DNA from: Shewanella sp. OMA3-2
GTDB taxonomy: Bacteria; Pseudomonadota; Gammaproteobacteria; Enterobacterales; Shewanellaceae
Assembly (NCBI RefSeq): GCF_021513195.1
Contig: NZ_CP090974.1
Span: 1,686,001 to 1,750,000, forward strand
DNA: 64,000 nucleotides
Direction of reading: 5' to 3'
Program-made: the position numbers and the translations under genes
The notes under the pieces: model-generated
The model's database searches: none
Seen by the model: the letters and a program-made list of their open reading frames with translations, nothing else
Told to the model about the DNA's origin: nothing
In this document: piece by piece, positions 27,423 through 38,267 of the stretch
Numbering within the stretch: the first letter of the stretch is position 1
Layout of the letters: the number at the start of each line of letters is the position of its first letter

Positions 27423-30208
27423 CTAAAAGTTAAATTTTTCAGCAGCTTGCTTAAATTTTCTTAGATCTAGAATCATATTGTTTGACTCTAGTTGCTGCTG
27501 GGAATGTTGTTCACCACAACTGAACAAGATTAAGCGGTTGCAATGCTTGCTTCGCATATGTTGCATCATAAACTTGATTAAGTCTGCTCTAGTGAGCTTT
27601 TCAACCTTTGCTGCAACATTTTCACGTTGATCAAATTGATAATCTCTATTACCCAAGCTAACCCAATAGCGTTGCCCACGGGTTTTGAGATTAGAATCGT
27701 GCTCCATAATTTGGCTTATTAAGCCTTGTTTAGTACTTTCCCATTGGTCATTAGTTATCTGCATGACTGCATAGCTAAAGTCTGCTATAAACTCATCAAT
27801 GGCTTCAAGTAAAACTCGAGGACCAGTGGAAGGGGATTGAATATAAAAAATCAGTCCAGGGTGCCTATTGAGTGGCAGGTAGCCTGTGCCGACCATATAA
27901 CCTAACTGTTGTTTTGTGCGCAGTTCATGAAAAAAGGTTGATGACATTGTATGATTCAATAAGCTGAACAGTGCCATTTTATCTGTGGTAGCTTCACTGG
28001 ATTGATAATAAACAATAATTGCACTGTCTTGGTGTTGAATTACTTTTTCACGTAAGAGGGTGCCTACACCTTGTAAGTTGACCAACTCCCGTGATGATTC
28101 ATGGCTAGGTTTTGTCACTAAGGACAGTAAATGTTGTAAGTGTTTACCTAATGCTTGAGCTTCTGACACTAACCAATCACCATAGACAAGCCCCTCTAAG
28201 TAGATTTTTTCATAAAATTCACTGACATGATTATGAAGCTCATCTAAGGTAATTGTTTCAAGCTCTTCTGCCATTCTGACCGGTTCAAAACTACGCTTTT
28301 GTAAGGTCACCGTTAGGCTGGTAAATAATTGCGATATGGGTTTTGCTTGGGCAACATTATTCCAGCTTCTTAAAATTTGCTTACGGATCATGTTAAAGCG
28401 TTCTTGGGTAAATTGTCGCTCTCGGCTTTTATGAATGATCAACGCGAGTAAGGTTTCCTGGTTGCCCGTAAACCCAGTAAGGTGAAGAGTAATTCCACCT
28501 TGATGCGGATAAATATTATAATTTAATCCTGCTACTTCAGCTTGGTAGGTTGATTCAGTTAAGTAGTCTAGTAATAATTCCACATACAAGCGGGTTAAGG
28601 TTGCATGACGTGGTGACATACTGGCTTTTTGGGAATCAAGTGATAAGTAAAGATGCCCTTTAGGTACATTAAACTCATCATCTTTTCTATGCCAAATTCT
28701 ATAACCTTCGCCCTCTGCGACTACTACAGGTACCGGGTGTTGGCTTGCCTCATTTCTAGATTGAGGATCTGGCACGATAAATGGGTTAACTTGAGGCAGT
28801 TTTAAGGCAGATCTGATCTCAGTTTGTTGCCAATATGCTAACCTTGATAACTCAATATCTGATACTTTATAAGGTGTGTGGTACCAAGCAGCTTGCTTGT
28901 CGGTATCAAGATCTTGGGCTACAACCTGTAGACGCATATTAAGTGGGTGCATTAACTCAAGTAATGACAGTGTTTCAGCCACATCCAAGTTATCCATTCT
29001 ATAATCACCGTACACTACATCTTCAATATCATAGTGATGCATATTAATGCTGAGGTGACTGGCAAGATCTAATGCTTTAATTTGTTCTTGAAATCGAAAA
29101 GCGGTATTTAATAAGTTAGCGCGCTCTTGATAGCGCCAATCTTCAAGTCCATGTGTTTTGATAAGTTGAATATACTCAAAAATACATTTAACCACTTCAT
29201 CAATAGCATTAAAGCCTTTATCAGTTAGCTGAATACTGACGGAGTAGTCTTTAAAGTTAAATCCATTAATACCTCCGCCAGCAGATAAGTTATTAGCTAA
29301 GCCTTGTTCTTTTAGATAAGACAATAAGCTGCCTGGGCTTTCATTGCCCAGTAGGTGACTAATAAAAGTTAATGGTTTGCGTTTATAAAATTGGTCAATA
29401 CCAGGAGCGAAAAATTAACACTGATGCGTTTTTGTTGCTTTAAAGGGATAATTGAAATTTGTTTTAAACGCTCTGCATCAGTAATGAGTGCTTCTGAGGG
29501 GTAGTGTTTACTTACTCCTCGATTAACTATGCCTTCAAAGTAGGTTTTTGCCCATATTTCAGATTGGTCCAGTGAAGCTGGGGAAACCAAGCATAACGTC
29601 ATAATATTTGCACAATATTGCTGCTGATAAAATGACAATAACTCTTCACGTAATTCAGATTGAGGGCCAGCTAATGTTGAGAGGTTTCCTACTGAAAACT
29701 TAGAAAAAGGATGGGCTTGGTTAGTGGTTTCTTTTTGCACCTGATAAACACGGCGAATATCGTCTTTTAGTTTTAAACTATATTCAGACTCAATAGCATG
29801 GCGCTCTCTATCGACGAGTTCGATATCAAATTTAGGCGCAATAAAAAATTGGCTGAAGCGATCTAGTGACTCTTCAAAAACATCAGCATTAATGGTGTAA
29901 AAAAAGTTTGTTTGTTCTGTGCCTGTCCACGCATTGTTACTACCGCCATGCTGATTAATAAAAGCATGATACTCACCTGAGTCAGGGTATTTCTCCGTTC
30001 CTAAAAACAGCATGTGCTCTAAAAAGTGTGCCATACCTGGGCGTTCAACAGGATCGTCAAAATGACCGACTTGGACTGCCATTGATGCGGCAGCTTGGCT
30101 GGTTTGTGCATCTTCAACCAATAATACCCGGAGTTGATTCGATAAGCGGGTAAAACGGTATAAACGATGATCATTTTGACTAGTATGTATTGCTGGAAAA
30201 TCGGACAA
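27423..30208 (-). pseudogene. M16 (insulinase/pitrilysin-type) metalloprotease, frameshifted
   Basis: Two open frames make one protease of about 928 residues, similar in length to E. coli protease III. The first (29369-30208) carries the zinc site HFLEHMLFLG and the downstream glutamate in ERHAIESEYSLK, then ends in an out-of-frame tail after RISVNFSL. The second (27423-29324) carries the inactive M16 half-domains. Adding one G at 29404-29405 restores SLPGIDQFYKRKPLTFISHL and joins the frames. No long signal peptide is visible, so a cytoplasmic form is possible. The single lost base may be a sequencing error. The symbol ptrA is not assigned because paralogues exist. Confidence 0.85.
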
Positions 30209-30397
30209 GTGAAAGCTCCAAGTTACGGTTCTAGTTATATATTGATATTGTTATCGGTTTTTAGCAAATAACTCGTCAAACTTTATTACCACTATCGACT
30301 AAAGTTAGGTTAAATTTTATTTGCCGACGGTTTCGTAACCGGCTTAATGGCGCTACAATTGTTGCACTAGTGAAATAAGATTGATAATGAGTTAAGT

Positions 30398-30865
30398 ATG
30401 CAGCTATTTTTGATGCGCCATGGTGAAGCCAGTTTTGATGCGCCATCAGATCGTGAAAGGATGTTAACGCATCACGGACGATACCAAACAGGCCAAATGG
30501 CTAACTTACTTAATAATAGAATGTCTCAGCTTGATCTGGTGTTAGTCAGTCCTTATTTACGTGCTCAGCAAACGTGGCAAGTCGTCAGCAAACACCTACC
30601 TAAAGCGAGAAAGTGTGTTGTTGTAGACGATATCACCCCTTCAGGTGATCCTAAAATGGCAGCTGAAGTTATTCTTGCCTATGCGCAGCAATATAAAGCG
30701 GATACGGTGTTAGTGATTACTCACATGCCGATAGTGAGTTTTTTGGTGAGTGAATTAGTTGCAGGAGTTGAACCGCCTATTTTTGCCACCTCTGCTTTTG
30801 TACAAATTGATAAACATTCAGAACAAGCAAGCTTTGTGGCAATGAATTACCCTAGTGCGGTTTAA
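30398..30865 (+). CDS. sixA: Phosphohistidine phosphatase SixA
   Basis: The protein is 155 residues of the histidine phosphatase superfamily. It opens MQLFLMRHGEAS with the RHG catalytic triad and has a second histidine in VITHMPIVSFLV. SixA removes phosphate from phosphohistidine on HPt domains or the nitrogen phosphotransferase system in E. coli. In E. coli it follows fadJ; here several genes separate them, but the wider neighbourhood is the same. Confidence 0.92.
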   Translation: MQLFLMRHGEASFDAPSDRERMLTHHGRYQTGQMANLLNNRMSQLDLVLVSPYLRAQQTWQVVSKHLPKARKCVVVDDITPSGDPKMAAEVILAYAQQYKADTVLVITHMPIVSFLVSELVAGVEPPIFATSAFVQIDKHSEQASFVAMNYPSAV

Positions 30866-30965
30866 CGTTTATTTCTATAAAGTTTCAGTGAAATAATAGG
30901 GCTGTTTATCTTGGAAGATAAGCAGATAAATAGTCGACTATTAATCAAGCTAACATTTTATCAGG

Positions 30966-31493
30966 CTATCTTCGATGTGGCTGATCACCAATATCAATCA
31001 AAATCAATAACGCAGCATCACCGCCCCATTCCTTAGGTGCTTGATGAAAGGCCTTTACTTTTGGGTGTTGTGCTAGCCACATAGGCAATTGCTGCTTTAA
31101 TATCCCCATACCATACCCGTGCATTACACTGCAGCACATACTATTTTGTTTAACACATGCTTGAATAAGGGCCGCAAGCTCAAGTTTGGCTTCTGACTGC
31201 CTTAATCCGTGTAAATCGAGTAATAGGTCTGGGACGTAATCGCCACGGCGTAAACGTTTTAACTCTATTTTATCAACGCCGTCATTTGTCCAGCGCATTG
31301 GTCCCGTGACGGGCAATAACGGTTGATAGGTGTCAGAAAAGTAGCTACTTGAATGAAGCAGTTGCTCTTTTATTTCCACTTGCTGTTTGTTTTTTACGGG
31401 TTGTTTAAAGTGATGCGCTTGTTGCTTAAGGGGTTTAATGCCGGCAACCAAATCACTAAACGACTCGAAATCAGTGATATTTTTGTCATTCAT
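30966..31493 (-). CDS. smrB: Smr-domain endonuclease SmrB
   Basis: The protein is 175 residues. A basic N-terminal extension precedes the Smr domain (about 88-170) with [11 protein letters not shown] and the motif [10 protein letters not shown]. SmrB cuts mRNA between collided ribosomes for rescue in E. coli. It is divergent from prmB with 79 bases between, the same arrangement as in E. coli. Confidence 0.9.
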   Translation of the reverse strand: MNDKNITDFESFSDLVAGIKPLKQQAHHFKQPVKNKQQVEIKEQLLHSSSYFSDTYQPLLPVTGPMRWTNDGVDKIELKRLRRGDYVPDLLLDLHGLRQSEAKLELAALIQACVKQNSMCCSVMHGYGMGILKQQLPMWLAQHPKVKAFHQAPKEWGGDAALLILIDIGDQPHRR

Positions 31494-31572
31494 GGCGATA
31501 TTGTATTGAATTCTAGCCCATCTTAATAGACATCAGTTACAATGCTGCAGAACTATTTTTTAGGAGTGTGTT

Positions 31573-32517
31573 TTGGATAAAATTTTTGTAGATGAAGCGG
31601 TAACCGAGTTAAGTACTATTGGCGATATGCTCCGTTGGGCTGTCAGTCGTTTTAATGATGCCGGAATTTTTTATGGCCACGGTACAGACAATGCTTGGGA
31701 TGAAGCCATTGCATTAGTTTTTCATGCATTACACCTACCGGAAGAAATAGGTCAGCAAGTTATTCAGAGTAACTTAACGAGCAGTGAAAAACATAAAATC
31801 GTTGAGTTGATTATTCGTCGCGTTCGCGAGCGATTACCGGTTCCTTATTTAACCAATAAAGCCCATTTTGCCGGATTAGAATTTTTTGTTGATGAACGTG
31901 TGTTAGTACCACGTTCACCGATTGCTGAAATGATTAATAATAATTTCAGCCCTTGGTTATATAACAAGCCTGTACATCGCATTATGGATTTGTGCACTGG
32001 TAGTGGCTGTATCGCAATTGCTTGTGCTTATGCTTTTGAAGATGCTGAAGTTGATGCGCTTGATATTAGTGAAGATGCCCTAGAAGTTGCTCAGATTAAT
32101 ATAGAAACCTTGGGTGTGTTAGATCGTGTATTCCCAATTCAGTCCGATATGTTTGCAGCGATTGAAAAAGGACCTCATTACGATTTGATCGTATCTAATC
32201 CTCCTTATGTAGATGCTGAAGATATTGGTGATATGCCTAATGAGTATCATCATGAACCAGCCATTGGCTTAGCATCGGGGCGTGATGGGTTAGATTTAAC
32301 CAAGCGTATTTTAGCCAACGCCGCAGATTACTTAACCGAAAATGGTTTGTTGGTGGTTGAGGTAGGAAATTCTATGGTGCATTTAATGGAACAGTTCCCT
32401 GATGTACCCTTTATGTGGGTCGATTTTGAATTTGGTGGTGATGGGGTATTTGTATTAACCCGTGATCAGCTAGTTGAAAATCAATCACTTTTTACCATCT
32501 ATAAAGATAGTGAATAA
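31573..32517 (+). CDS. prmB: Ribosomal protein L3 glutamine methyltransferase PrmB
   Basis: A TTG start at 31573, with TAGGAG about six bases upstream, gives 314 residues beginning [10 protein letters not shown], which matches the family N-terminus exactly; so the rare start is the right one. SAM-binding [17 protein letters not shown] and the catalytic [11 protein letters not shown] motif are both present. The enzyme methylates a glutamine of ribosomal protein L3 in the cytoplasm. It is followed by aroC after about 60 bases. Confidence 0.94.
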   Translation: MDKIFVDEAVTELSTIGDMLRWAVSRFNDAGIFYGHGTDNAWDEAIALVFHALHLPEEIGQQVIQSNLTSSEKHKIVELIIRRVRERLPVPYLTNKAHFAGLEFFVDERVLVPRSPIAEMINNNFSPWLYNKPVHRIMDLCTGSGCIAIACAYAFEDAEVDALDISEDALEVAQINIETLGVLDRVFPIQSDMFAAIEKGPHYDLIVSNPPYVDAEDIGDMPNEYHHEPAIGLASGRDGLDLTKRILANAADYLTENGLLVVEVGNSMVHLMEQFPDVPFMWVDFEFGGDGVFVLTRDQLVENQSLFTIYKDSE

Positions 32518-32578
32518 TCATGTTGTAATAGTGTAGCATTACGTTATTCAGTTTTTATTGGTAAAGGGATCAAAGCGT

Positions 32579-33673
32579 ATGTCAGGAAACAGTATTGGGC
32601 AAAACTTTGTCGTCACCACATTTGGTGAAAGTCACGGTGTGGCACTTGGGTGTATTATTGATGGTTGCCCACCAGGGCTAGAGTTAACCGTTGAAGATAT
32701 GCAACATGATCTTGACCGTCGCCGCCCAGGTACGTCACGCTATACCACAGCACGTCGTGAAGCTGATGAAGTGAGGATTTTATCCGGTGTATTTGAGGGT
32801 AAAACCACAGGGACTTCGATTGGTCTATTAATTGAAAATACCGATCAACGTAGCCAAGACTATTCCAACATAAAAGATTTATTTCGCCCAGGACATGCAG
32901 ATTACACTTACCAGCAAAAGTATGGTCTTCGTGATTATCGTGGTGGTGGGCGCTCATCAGCCCGTGAAACCGCAATGCGTGTTGCAGCTGGTGCTGTGGC
33001 TAAAAAGTATTTAAAAGCGGTGCATGGCATTGAGATCCATGGCTATTTATCACAACTGGGTCCAATTAGTGCTGAGTCTGTTGATTTAGCGCAAGTAGAA
33101 CAAAATGCCTTTTTCTTCCCTGATGCGTCTAAGCTTGATGCGTTAGATGAATATATGCGCGAGCTGAAAAAGTCGGGCGATTCTATTGGTGCAAAAATTA
33201 CCGTGTTGGCTACAGGAGTGCCGGTTGGTCTAGGTGAACCAGTATTTGACCGTTTAGATGCAGATATTGCCCACGCATTAATGGGGATCAATGCGGTAAA
33301 AGGTGTTGAAATTGGTGATGGATTTGGTGTGGTGACACAGAAGGGCTCAGAAGGGCGTGATTTGATGTCCCCCCTTGGATTTGAGTCAAATCATGCTGGT
33401 GGCGTTTTAGGTGGCATATCCTCAGGTCAACCGATTGTGGCTAATATTGCATTAAAGCCAACATCAAGCATTAGCGTGCCAGGTAAAAGTATGACAGCCC
33501 AAGGCGAGGTGGCTGATGTTGTCACTAAAGGTCGTCATGATCCTTGTGTCGGCATTCGCGCCGTGCCTATTGCTGAAGCTATGTTAGCGATTGTATTAAT
33601 GGATCATCTATTACGACATCGCGCTCAAAATCAAGATGTTATTAGCCAAACACCTGTAATCGGAATGCGTTAA
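32579..33673 (+). CDS. aroC: Chorismate synthase
   Basis: The ATG at 32579 gives 364 residues starting [10 protein letters not shown], the standard N-terminus; an in-frame start at 32558 would add a non-conserved extension. Signatures [20 protein letters not shown], the [16 protein letters not shown] segment and the arginine-rich [20 protein letters not shown] are complete. The enzyme converts EPSP to chorismate with reduced FMN, the last shikimate step. The following transporter gene begins directly at its stop codon (TAAATG). Confidence 0.96.
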   Translation: MSGNSIGQNFVVTTFGESHGVALGCIIDGCPPGLELTVEDMQHDLDRRRPGTSRYTTARREADEVRILSGVFEGKTTGTSIGLLIENTDQRSQDYSNIKDLFRPGHADYTYQQKYGLRDYRGGGRSSARETAMRVAAGAVAKKYLKAVHGIEIHGYLSQLGPISAESVDLAQVEQNAFFFPDASKLDALDEYMRELKKSGDSIGAKITVLATGVPVGLGEPVFDRLDADIAHALMGINAVKGVEIGDGFGVVTQKGSEGRDLMSPLGFESNHAGGVLGGISSGQPIVANIALKPTSSISVPGKSMTAQGEVADVVTKGRHDPCVGIRAVPIAEAMLAIVLMDHLLRHRAQNQDVISQTPVIGMR

Positions 33674-34843
33674 ATGCCAATCAGTTCTAGCCCTGAGTTT
33701 CAGCTTCGCTGGCTCAGGGCTTGTTATTTTTTCTTCTTTGCTATTCTTGGTGTTCTCGTTCCCTATCTTGGGGTGTTTTTTGATGCCCGCGGGTTTGATG
33801 CCCAAGAAATAGGTTCATTACTTGCCATACTGATGGCAACACGGATTGTAGCACCCAATCTTTGGGCTATAGTCGCAGATAGAACAGGGATGAGGGCGGG
33901 GTTAATTAAGTTAGGTGCTTTTTGTGCCGCACTGACTTTTATCAGTTTTTTCTTTGAGGGGGGCTTTTGGTATTTAGCGATTAGCTTGACCATCTATACC
34001 TTCTTTTGGAATGCTATTCTAGCGCAACTTGAAGTCATCACCCTCGAGACATTAGGTGGCAATGCCAATCAATATGGTGCAATTCGAAGTTGGGGCAGTG
34101 TTGGCTACATTGTGTTAGTCGTGTTAGCTGGCGTAAGTATTGAACGTTTAGGCGCAGAGGTATTACCTTACATCGGTATGGTTCTATTTATTGGGCTATT
34201 AATATGTTCAATGCCACTACCTTCGACTAAAGCAGCTGTACTAAGCAGTGCTGAACGACCTAAATTATTGTTAGACAAATCAATCATCCTCTTCTTGTTA
34301 TCAGCCTTATTATTGCAAATGAGCGTTGGGCCTTTTTATGGTTTTTTTGTGCTTTATCTTAAGCAAGTGGGTTATTCAGAAACCTTTGCTGGGATCATGG
34401 TTGCTTTTGGGGTGTTGGCCGAAATCGTTATCTTTTTATACGCGTCAAAATTGATTGGCAAATATGGTTTACGCTTGCTACTCATTGTTAGTATTGTGCT
34501 GACCTCCGCGCGCTGGTTAATTTTAGGGTATTATCCCGATGTTATTGTAATGCTGATATTCAGCCAAACATTACATGCATTTACCTTTGGTTTAACCCAT
34601 GCGGTGTCTATTCAATTTATTCATCGCCACTTTGGTATTCATCATCGCAGTACTGGTCAAGCCTTATATGCCAGCCTAAGTTTTGGTGTGGGTGGTGCGT
34701 TAGGCACCTGGATTAGCGGCTATATTTGGGGGGATGGCAGTGGTGCAGCTCATGTTTGGTTATTCGCAGCAGCTTGTGCAATTACCTCTGCCGTAGCTGT
34801 AGTGTTTATTCCTGATATAAATGGAAAAAAACAGCGCAGCTGA
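33674..34843 (+). CDS. MFS transporter (HcaT / nucleoside-symporter-like)
   Basis: The protein is 389 residues with about twelve hydrophobic helices. The loop between helices 2 and 3 carries AIVADRTGMRAG, and the helix-4/5 region reads GAIRSWGSVGYIVLVVLAG, as in the MFS_1-like group containing HcaT and LacY relatives. The ATG abuts the aroC stop, so the two are probably co-transcribed and translationally coupled. The substrate is unknown; an aromatic or nucleoside compound is only a guess from the subfamily. Confidence 0.85.
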   Translation: MPISSSPEFQLRWLRACYFFFFAILGVLVPYLGVFFDARGFDAQEIGSLLAILMATRIVAPNLWAIVADRTGMRAGLIKLGAFCAALTFISFFFEGGFWYLAISLTIYTFFWNAILAQLEVITLETLGGNANQYGAIRSWGSVGYIVLVVLAGVSIERLGAEVLPYIGMVLFIGLLICSMPLPSTKAAVLSSAERPKLLLDKSIILFLLSALLLQMSVGPFYGFFVLYLKQVGYSETFAGIMVAFGVLAEIVIFLYASKLIGKYGLRLLLIVSIVLTSARWLILGYYPDVIVMLIFSQTLHAFTFGLTHAVSIQFIHRHFGIHHRSTGQALYASLSFGVGGALGTWISGYIWGDGSGAAHVWLFAAACAITSAVAVVFIPDINGKKQRS

Positions 34844-34907
34844 TATTGCGAATTCAAATGTAGATTTACTGTTTCATTCAACTGCAACATAAATAGAAGG
34901 AGTTAAT

Positions 34908-36089
34908 GTGAAACCGTTTCGTTTAGGGTTACTCATCAATCCATTAGCAGGTTTAGGCGGCAGTGTCGGTTTAAAAGGATCAGACGGTGTTGTCGAGGAA
35001 GCATTGGCCAAAGGAGCAGAGCCCAAAGCACATCTGCGTATGCAGCAAGCGCTAGAGGTCGTGGCCGCTTATAAAGACCGAATTGAAATCGTGACCTCGT
35101 CTGGCAATATGGGCGAAAACTTGGCTGTTAAACTGGGCTTTAATACTCAGGTTGTGCATCACTGCGGTGATAAACAGAATCAATCTGGTACAGATTTAAG
35201 TGAACTTAATAATATCACTCAAAGAGTATTTACCACCCAACAAGATACTCGTGACGCAGTAAAGGCATTATTAGATCAGTCACTGGATTTATTACTCTTT
35301 GCTGGTGGTGATGGTACAGCCAGAGATGTGTATTCTATTGTTGATGATGCAATTCCGGTTTTAGGCGTACCCGCAGGCGTTAAAATTCATTCAGGCGTTT
35401 ATGGCATCACGCCTAAGGCTTCAGGCTTAGTGATTAAAATGTTGCTTGACGGTGAGCTGGTGAGTTTAATGACCGCAGATGTCATGGATATTGATGAAAC
35501 CGCATTCAGACAAGGCACAGTTAAAGCCAAACGTTTCGGTGAAATGTTAGTGCCTGCTGAGCCGCGTTATGTACAAGCGGTAAAAATGGGCGGCAAAGAA
35601 ACCGATGAATTGGTATTGGCCGATATTGCCGCCGATGTGATTGAGTCTATGGAGGATGAGATTTTTATCATGGGCTCTGGCAGTACCGTTGCTGCAATTA
35701 TGGATGATCTTTATTTAGATAATACTTTGCTTGGCGTTGATGTTATTCAAGATAAACAGTTAATTGCCACTGATGTAACAGCTCAAGAGTTACTGCAGAT
35801 AACCAATGGTAAACCAACCAAGCTTGTGATTACCTTGATTGGTGGTCAAGGGCATGTGCTTGGAAGAGGTAATCAACAATTATCACCAGCCTTGATAAAA
35901 CAGCTGGGTAAAGACAATATTTTGATTGTTGCCACAAAAACTAAGCTAAAAGCACTTGAAGGACGGCCATTAATTGTGGATAGTGGCGACCCAGAATTAG
36001 ATGTAGCCCTTACAGGCTATTATAAAGTAGTAACCGGTTACCATGATTACGTCATGTATCAAGTGGCTAACCCAGATTTGGTGGAATAA
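34908..36089 (+). CDS. ATP-NAD kinase family protein
   Basis: A GTG start at 34908 with GAAGGAG about six bases upstream gives 393 residues. The N-terminus GLLINPLAGLGGSVGLKGSD and the LLFAGGDGTARDVYS motif (GGDGT) mark the NAD kinase/diacylglycerol kinase fold. It is longer than housekeeping NAD kinases and matches the COG3199-type group, whose substrate is not firmly known. The yfcL gene follows four bases after its stop. Confidence 0.85.
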   Translation: MKPFRLGLLINPLAGLGGSVGLKGSDGVVEEALAKGAEPKAHLRMQQALEVVAAYKDRIEIVTSSGNMGENLAVKLGFNTQVVHHCGDKQNQSGTDLSELNNITQRVFTTQQDTRDAVKALLDQSLDLLLFAGGDGTARDVYSIVDDAIPVLGVPAGVKIHSGVYGITPKASGLVIKMLLDGELVSLMTADVMDIDETAFRQGTVKAKRFGEMLVPAEPRYVQAVKMGGKETDELVLADIAADVIESMEDEIFIMGSGSTVAAIMDDLYLDNTLLGVDVIQDKQLIATDVTAQELLQITNGKPTKLVITLIGGQGHVLGRGNQQLSPALIKQLGKDNILIVATKTKLKALEGRPLIVDSGDPELDVALTGYYKVVTGYHDYVMYQVANPDLVE

Positions 36090-36093
36090 ACCC

Positions 36094-36372
36094 ATGTTAG
36101 AAAAGTATGATGTCGCAATGGAATCTTGGATAGAAGAAACCGTTAGCAATGGTGATGATGATGCATTGTTTGCCAGTGGTTACCTACAAGGTCATATTGC
36201 AGTGGTATTAGCAAAACTTGAAGTGGAAGCTGATCAAGGTCTTGAGGCACTCGATGAACAAGTCATTCAATGTCTTGCGCTCGCAAATGAAGAACTTAAT
36301 GACGCTGATTACGTATTAGTTGCCCAAGCTTGGCAGCAATTACGCGGCCGTATTGTGTCTGCAGTAGCATAG
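36094..36372 (+). CDS. yfcL: YfcL family protein
   Basis: The ATG at 36094, just after the upstream stop, gives 92 residues, equal to the E. coli YfcL length. It is acidic, with MLEKYDVAMESWIEETVSNG at the start and no membrane segment or signal. Function is unknown. Its place close to aroC matches the enterobacterial order, which supports the name. The next gene begins three bases after the stop. Confidence 0.85.
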   Translation: MLEKYDVAMESWIEETVSNGDDDALFASGYLQGHIAVVLAKLEVEADQGLEALDEQVIQCLALANEELNDADYVLVAQAWQQLRGRIVSAVA

Positions 36373-36375
36373 TTA

Positions 36376-36963
36376 ATGTCACCTATTATATTAGATGATA
36401 AACAGTCCGAGACCGCATTAGAGCTAACCTCGCATCATGTAGCCATTGGGCTAGTTAATCCTAAAACCCCAGTGAATGTGGGCGGGATTATGCGAGCGTC
36501 AGGCTGCTATGGCGTCAATGAGGTTTTTTATACAGGTCGGCGTTATGATTTTGCCGTCAAAGCGGATATTCAATATGAAGTTGATAAAAAGCAAGCGGCC
36601 AAAACCATTCCACTTAAAGGCGTTGAATCATTATTAGCCCAAGTGCCACAAGGCAGTAAAGTCATCTGCGTTGATCTTGTGGTTGGTGCTATTCCATTAC
36701 CGCAATTTATCCACCCAGATAATGCCTTTTATATTTTTGGCCCCGAAGATGGCACTATTCCTCAGCAGCTTATCGATGCTGCTGATGACGTGGTTTATGT
36801 GCCGACAAAAGGGTGCATGAATCTTGCCGCTTCAGTAAACGTGTTACTGTATGACCGATTAGCTAAATCCACTGAGCATCAAACCGATGATAAGCTGATT
36901 ATGAAAAATCGCGATACCAATAACCGTACCCGCGTGAAACACTGGTTAAAGAAGAAGTCATAA
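36376..36963 (+). CDS. SpoU/TrmH-family RNA 2'-O-methyltransferase
   Basis: The protein is 195 residues. SPOUT motifs are visible: NPKTPVNVGGIMRASGCYGV (motif 1, with the conserved N and R), FYIFGPEDGTIPQQLI (motif 2) and VPTKGCMNLAASVNVLLYDR (motif 3). There is no extra N-terminal RNA-binding domain. It would methylate a ribose of rRNA or tRNA; the exact target is not clear. It closes the aroC-to-methyltransferase cluster. Confidence 0.85.
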   Translation: MSPIILDDKQSETALELTSHHVAIGLVNPKTPVNVGGIMRASGCYGVNEVFYTGRRYDFAVKADIQYEVDKKQAAKTIPLKGVESLLAQVPQGSKVICVDLVVGAIPLPQFIHPDNAFYIFGPEDGTIPQQLIDAADDVVYVPTKGCMNLAASVNVLLYDRLAKSTEHQTDDKLIMKNRDTNNRTRVKHWLKKKS

Positions 36964-37172
36964 ATAGTAAGGTGTTTTGTTTGCCACTATCAAAGCACTT
37001 TGCTTCTCTCTAAGTTTAACGCTGTTGTGGCTTTGGCTTGCTTCATCAACAAACATCCCATTGTTAGTCTCTGTAAAAACTTATCATAATTATGATTCAC
37101 TCCTAGGCACCCTTAATTAGCGATGCTTTTTTTGACTTAAATAAAGATCTGTTCTCGAATCGATACTATTCG

Positions 37173-37434
37173 TTGGCTGGTATAAAGTTGGCTGATATAA
37201 AGAGCTGAGTCCGACGAGTTGCTTTAAGTTTTGTTTTATATGTGGGATTTTATAGCTAGAGATAAATATGATAATAAATTGGTTGCGGGAGCCGGATTAC
37301 TGTTAACAAGAGAGGCGACGACCTTTGTTGGCTGGTATAAAGTTGGCTGGTATAAAGAGCTGAGCCCGACGAGTTGCTTTAAGTTTTGTTTTATATGTGG
37401 GATTTTATAGCTAGAGAAAAATGTAATAATAAAT

Positions 37435-37452
<18 letters not shown>
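37173..37452. repeat. Imperfect tandem duplication (~125 bp, offset 155) of decayed tRNA-fMet sequence
   Basis: The segment beginning TTGGCTGGTATAAAG at 37173 recurs at 37328 with only a few substitutions for about 125 bases, up to and including the start of a tRNA 3' end. Both copies hold AGAGCTGAGYCCGACGAG, a damaged form of the initiator tRNA anticodon/D-arm strand. It lies in the 470-base gap after the methyltransferase gene, which otherwise holds no gene. Confidence 0.8.
37280..37376 (-). pseudogene. Decayed initiator tRNA remnant
   Basis: 37280-37298 equals the 3' end of the intact tRNA-fMet copies. After unrelated bases, GACGACCTT (37317-37325) and GCTGAGCCCGACGAG (about 37359-37373) follow in the right order with insertions between. 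The cloverleaf cannot form, so the copy is dead. Confidence 0.7.
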
Positions 37453-37511
<59 letters not shown>

Positions 37512-37562
37512 ACTGTATTTATTCTTTTCTTGCATTAAAACTAACTGGCGTTAATTTTAAAT

Positions 37563-37639
<77 letters not shown>

Positions 37640-37692
37640 ACTGTATTTATTGCTTTTACTGGGTAAATCTATTTTTTACATTAGTTATAAAT

Positions 37693-37769
<77 letters not shown>

Positions 37770-37802
37770 ACTGTATTTATTGCTAAATATTGCTTTCACA
37801 TT

Positions 37803-37871
37803 TTATTGGTTGTGGTTGCCGGATTTTAACTGACGACCTTTGTAGGTAATAAGAGCTGAGCCCATCATATC
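37803..37871 (-). pseudogene. Decayed initiator tRNA remnant between copies 1 and 2
   Basis: TGGTTGTGGTTGCCGGATTTTAA and GACGACCTT match the 3' half of tRNA-fMet with substitutions. It is followed by the same AAGAGCTGAGCCC tract seen in the remnants near 37200 and 37358. Pairing in the acceptor and T arms is broken. Confidence 0.65.
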
Positions 37872-37896
37872 TACAAACTTAACAACACTATTTTAT

Positions 37897-37973
<77 letters not shown>

Positions 37974-38041
37974 TCCGATAAACGCTGCTTTTATGACTCG
38001 CATCCTTAAGAAAGTTTGCTGTGCCCTTCAAAGCGGAGCGA

Positions 38042-38070
38042 ACTATAACGACTGACCTATGGCTTTGCAA
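38042..38070 (-). promoter_or_regulatory. Sigma-70 promoter of the tRNA-fMet array
   Basis: On the minus strand TTGCAA (38070-38065), 17 bases, then TATAGT (38047-38042), followed by the GC-rich start region TCGCTCCGC typical of stable-RNA promoters under stringent control. It reads into the four tRNA-fMet genes. Confidence 0.65.
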
Positions 38071-38267
38071 GTGTATTTTTAAAATATGCAGTTGTTTGCG
38101 GGTAAAGTGTTCTGTTTGGTTGTTTAAATAGCGATTTGTAGCGTTAAGCTCTAGAAGAGAGAGCAATCATTGTTACGTTAGGTTACAGAAGCACGACCAA
38201 ATTAGATAAGTCGTTGGGGATATCCGTTTGAACAGGTATAATGCGCCTCAGAATTTATTGAGTAAAG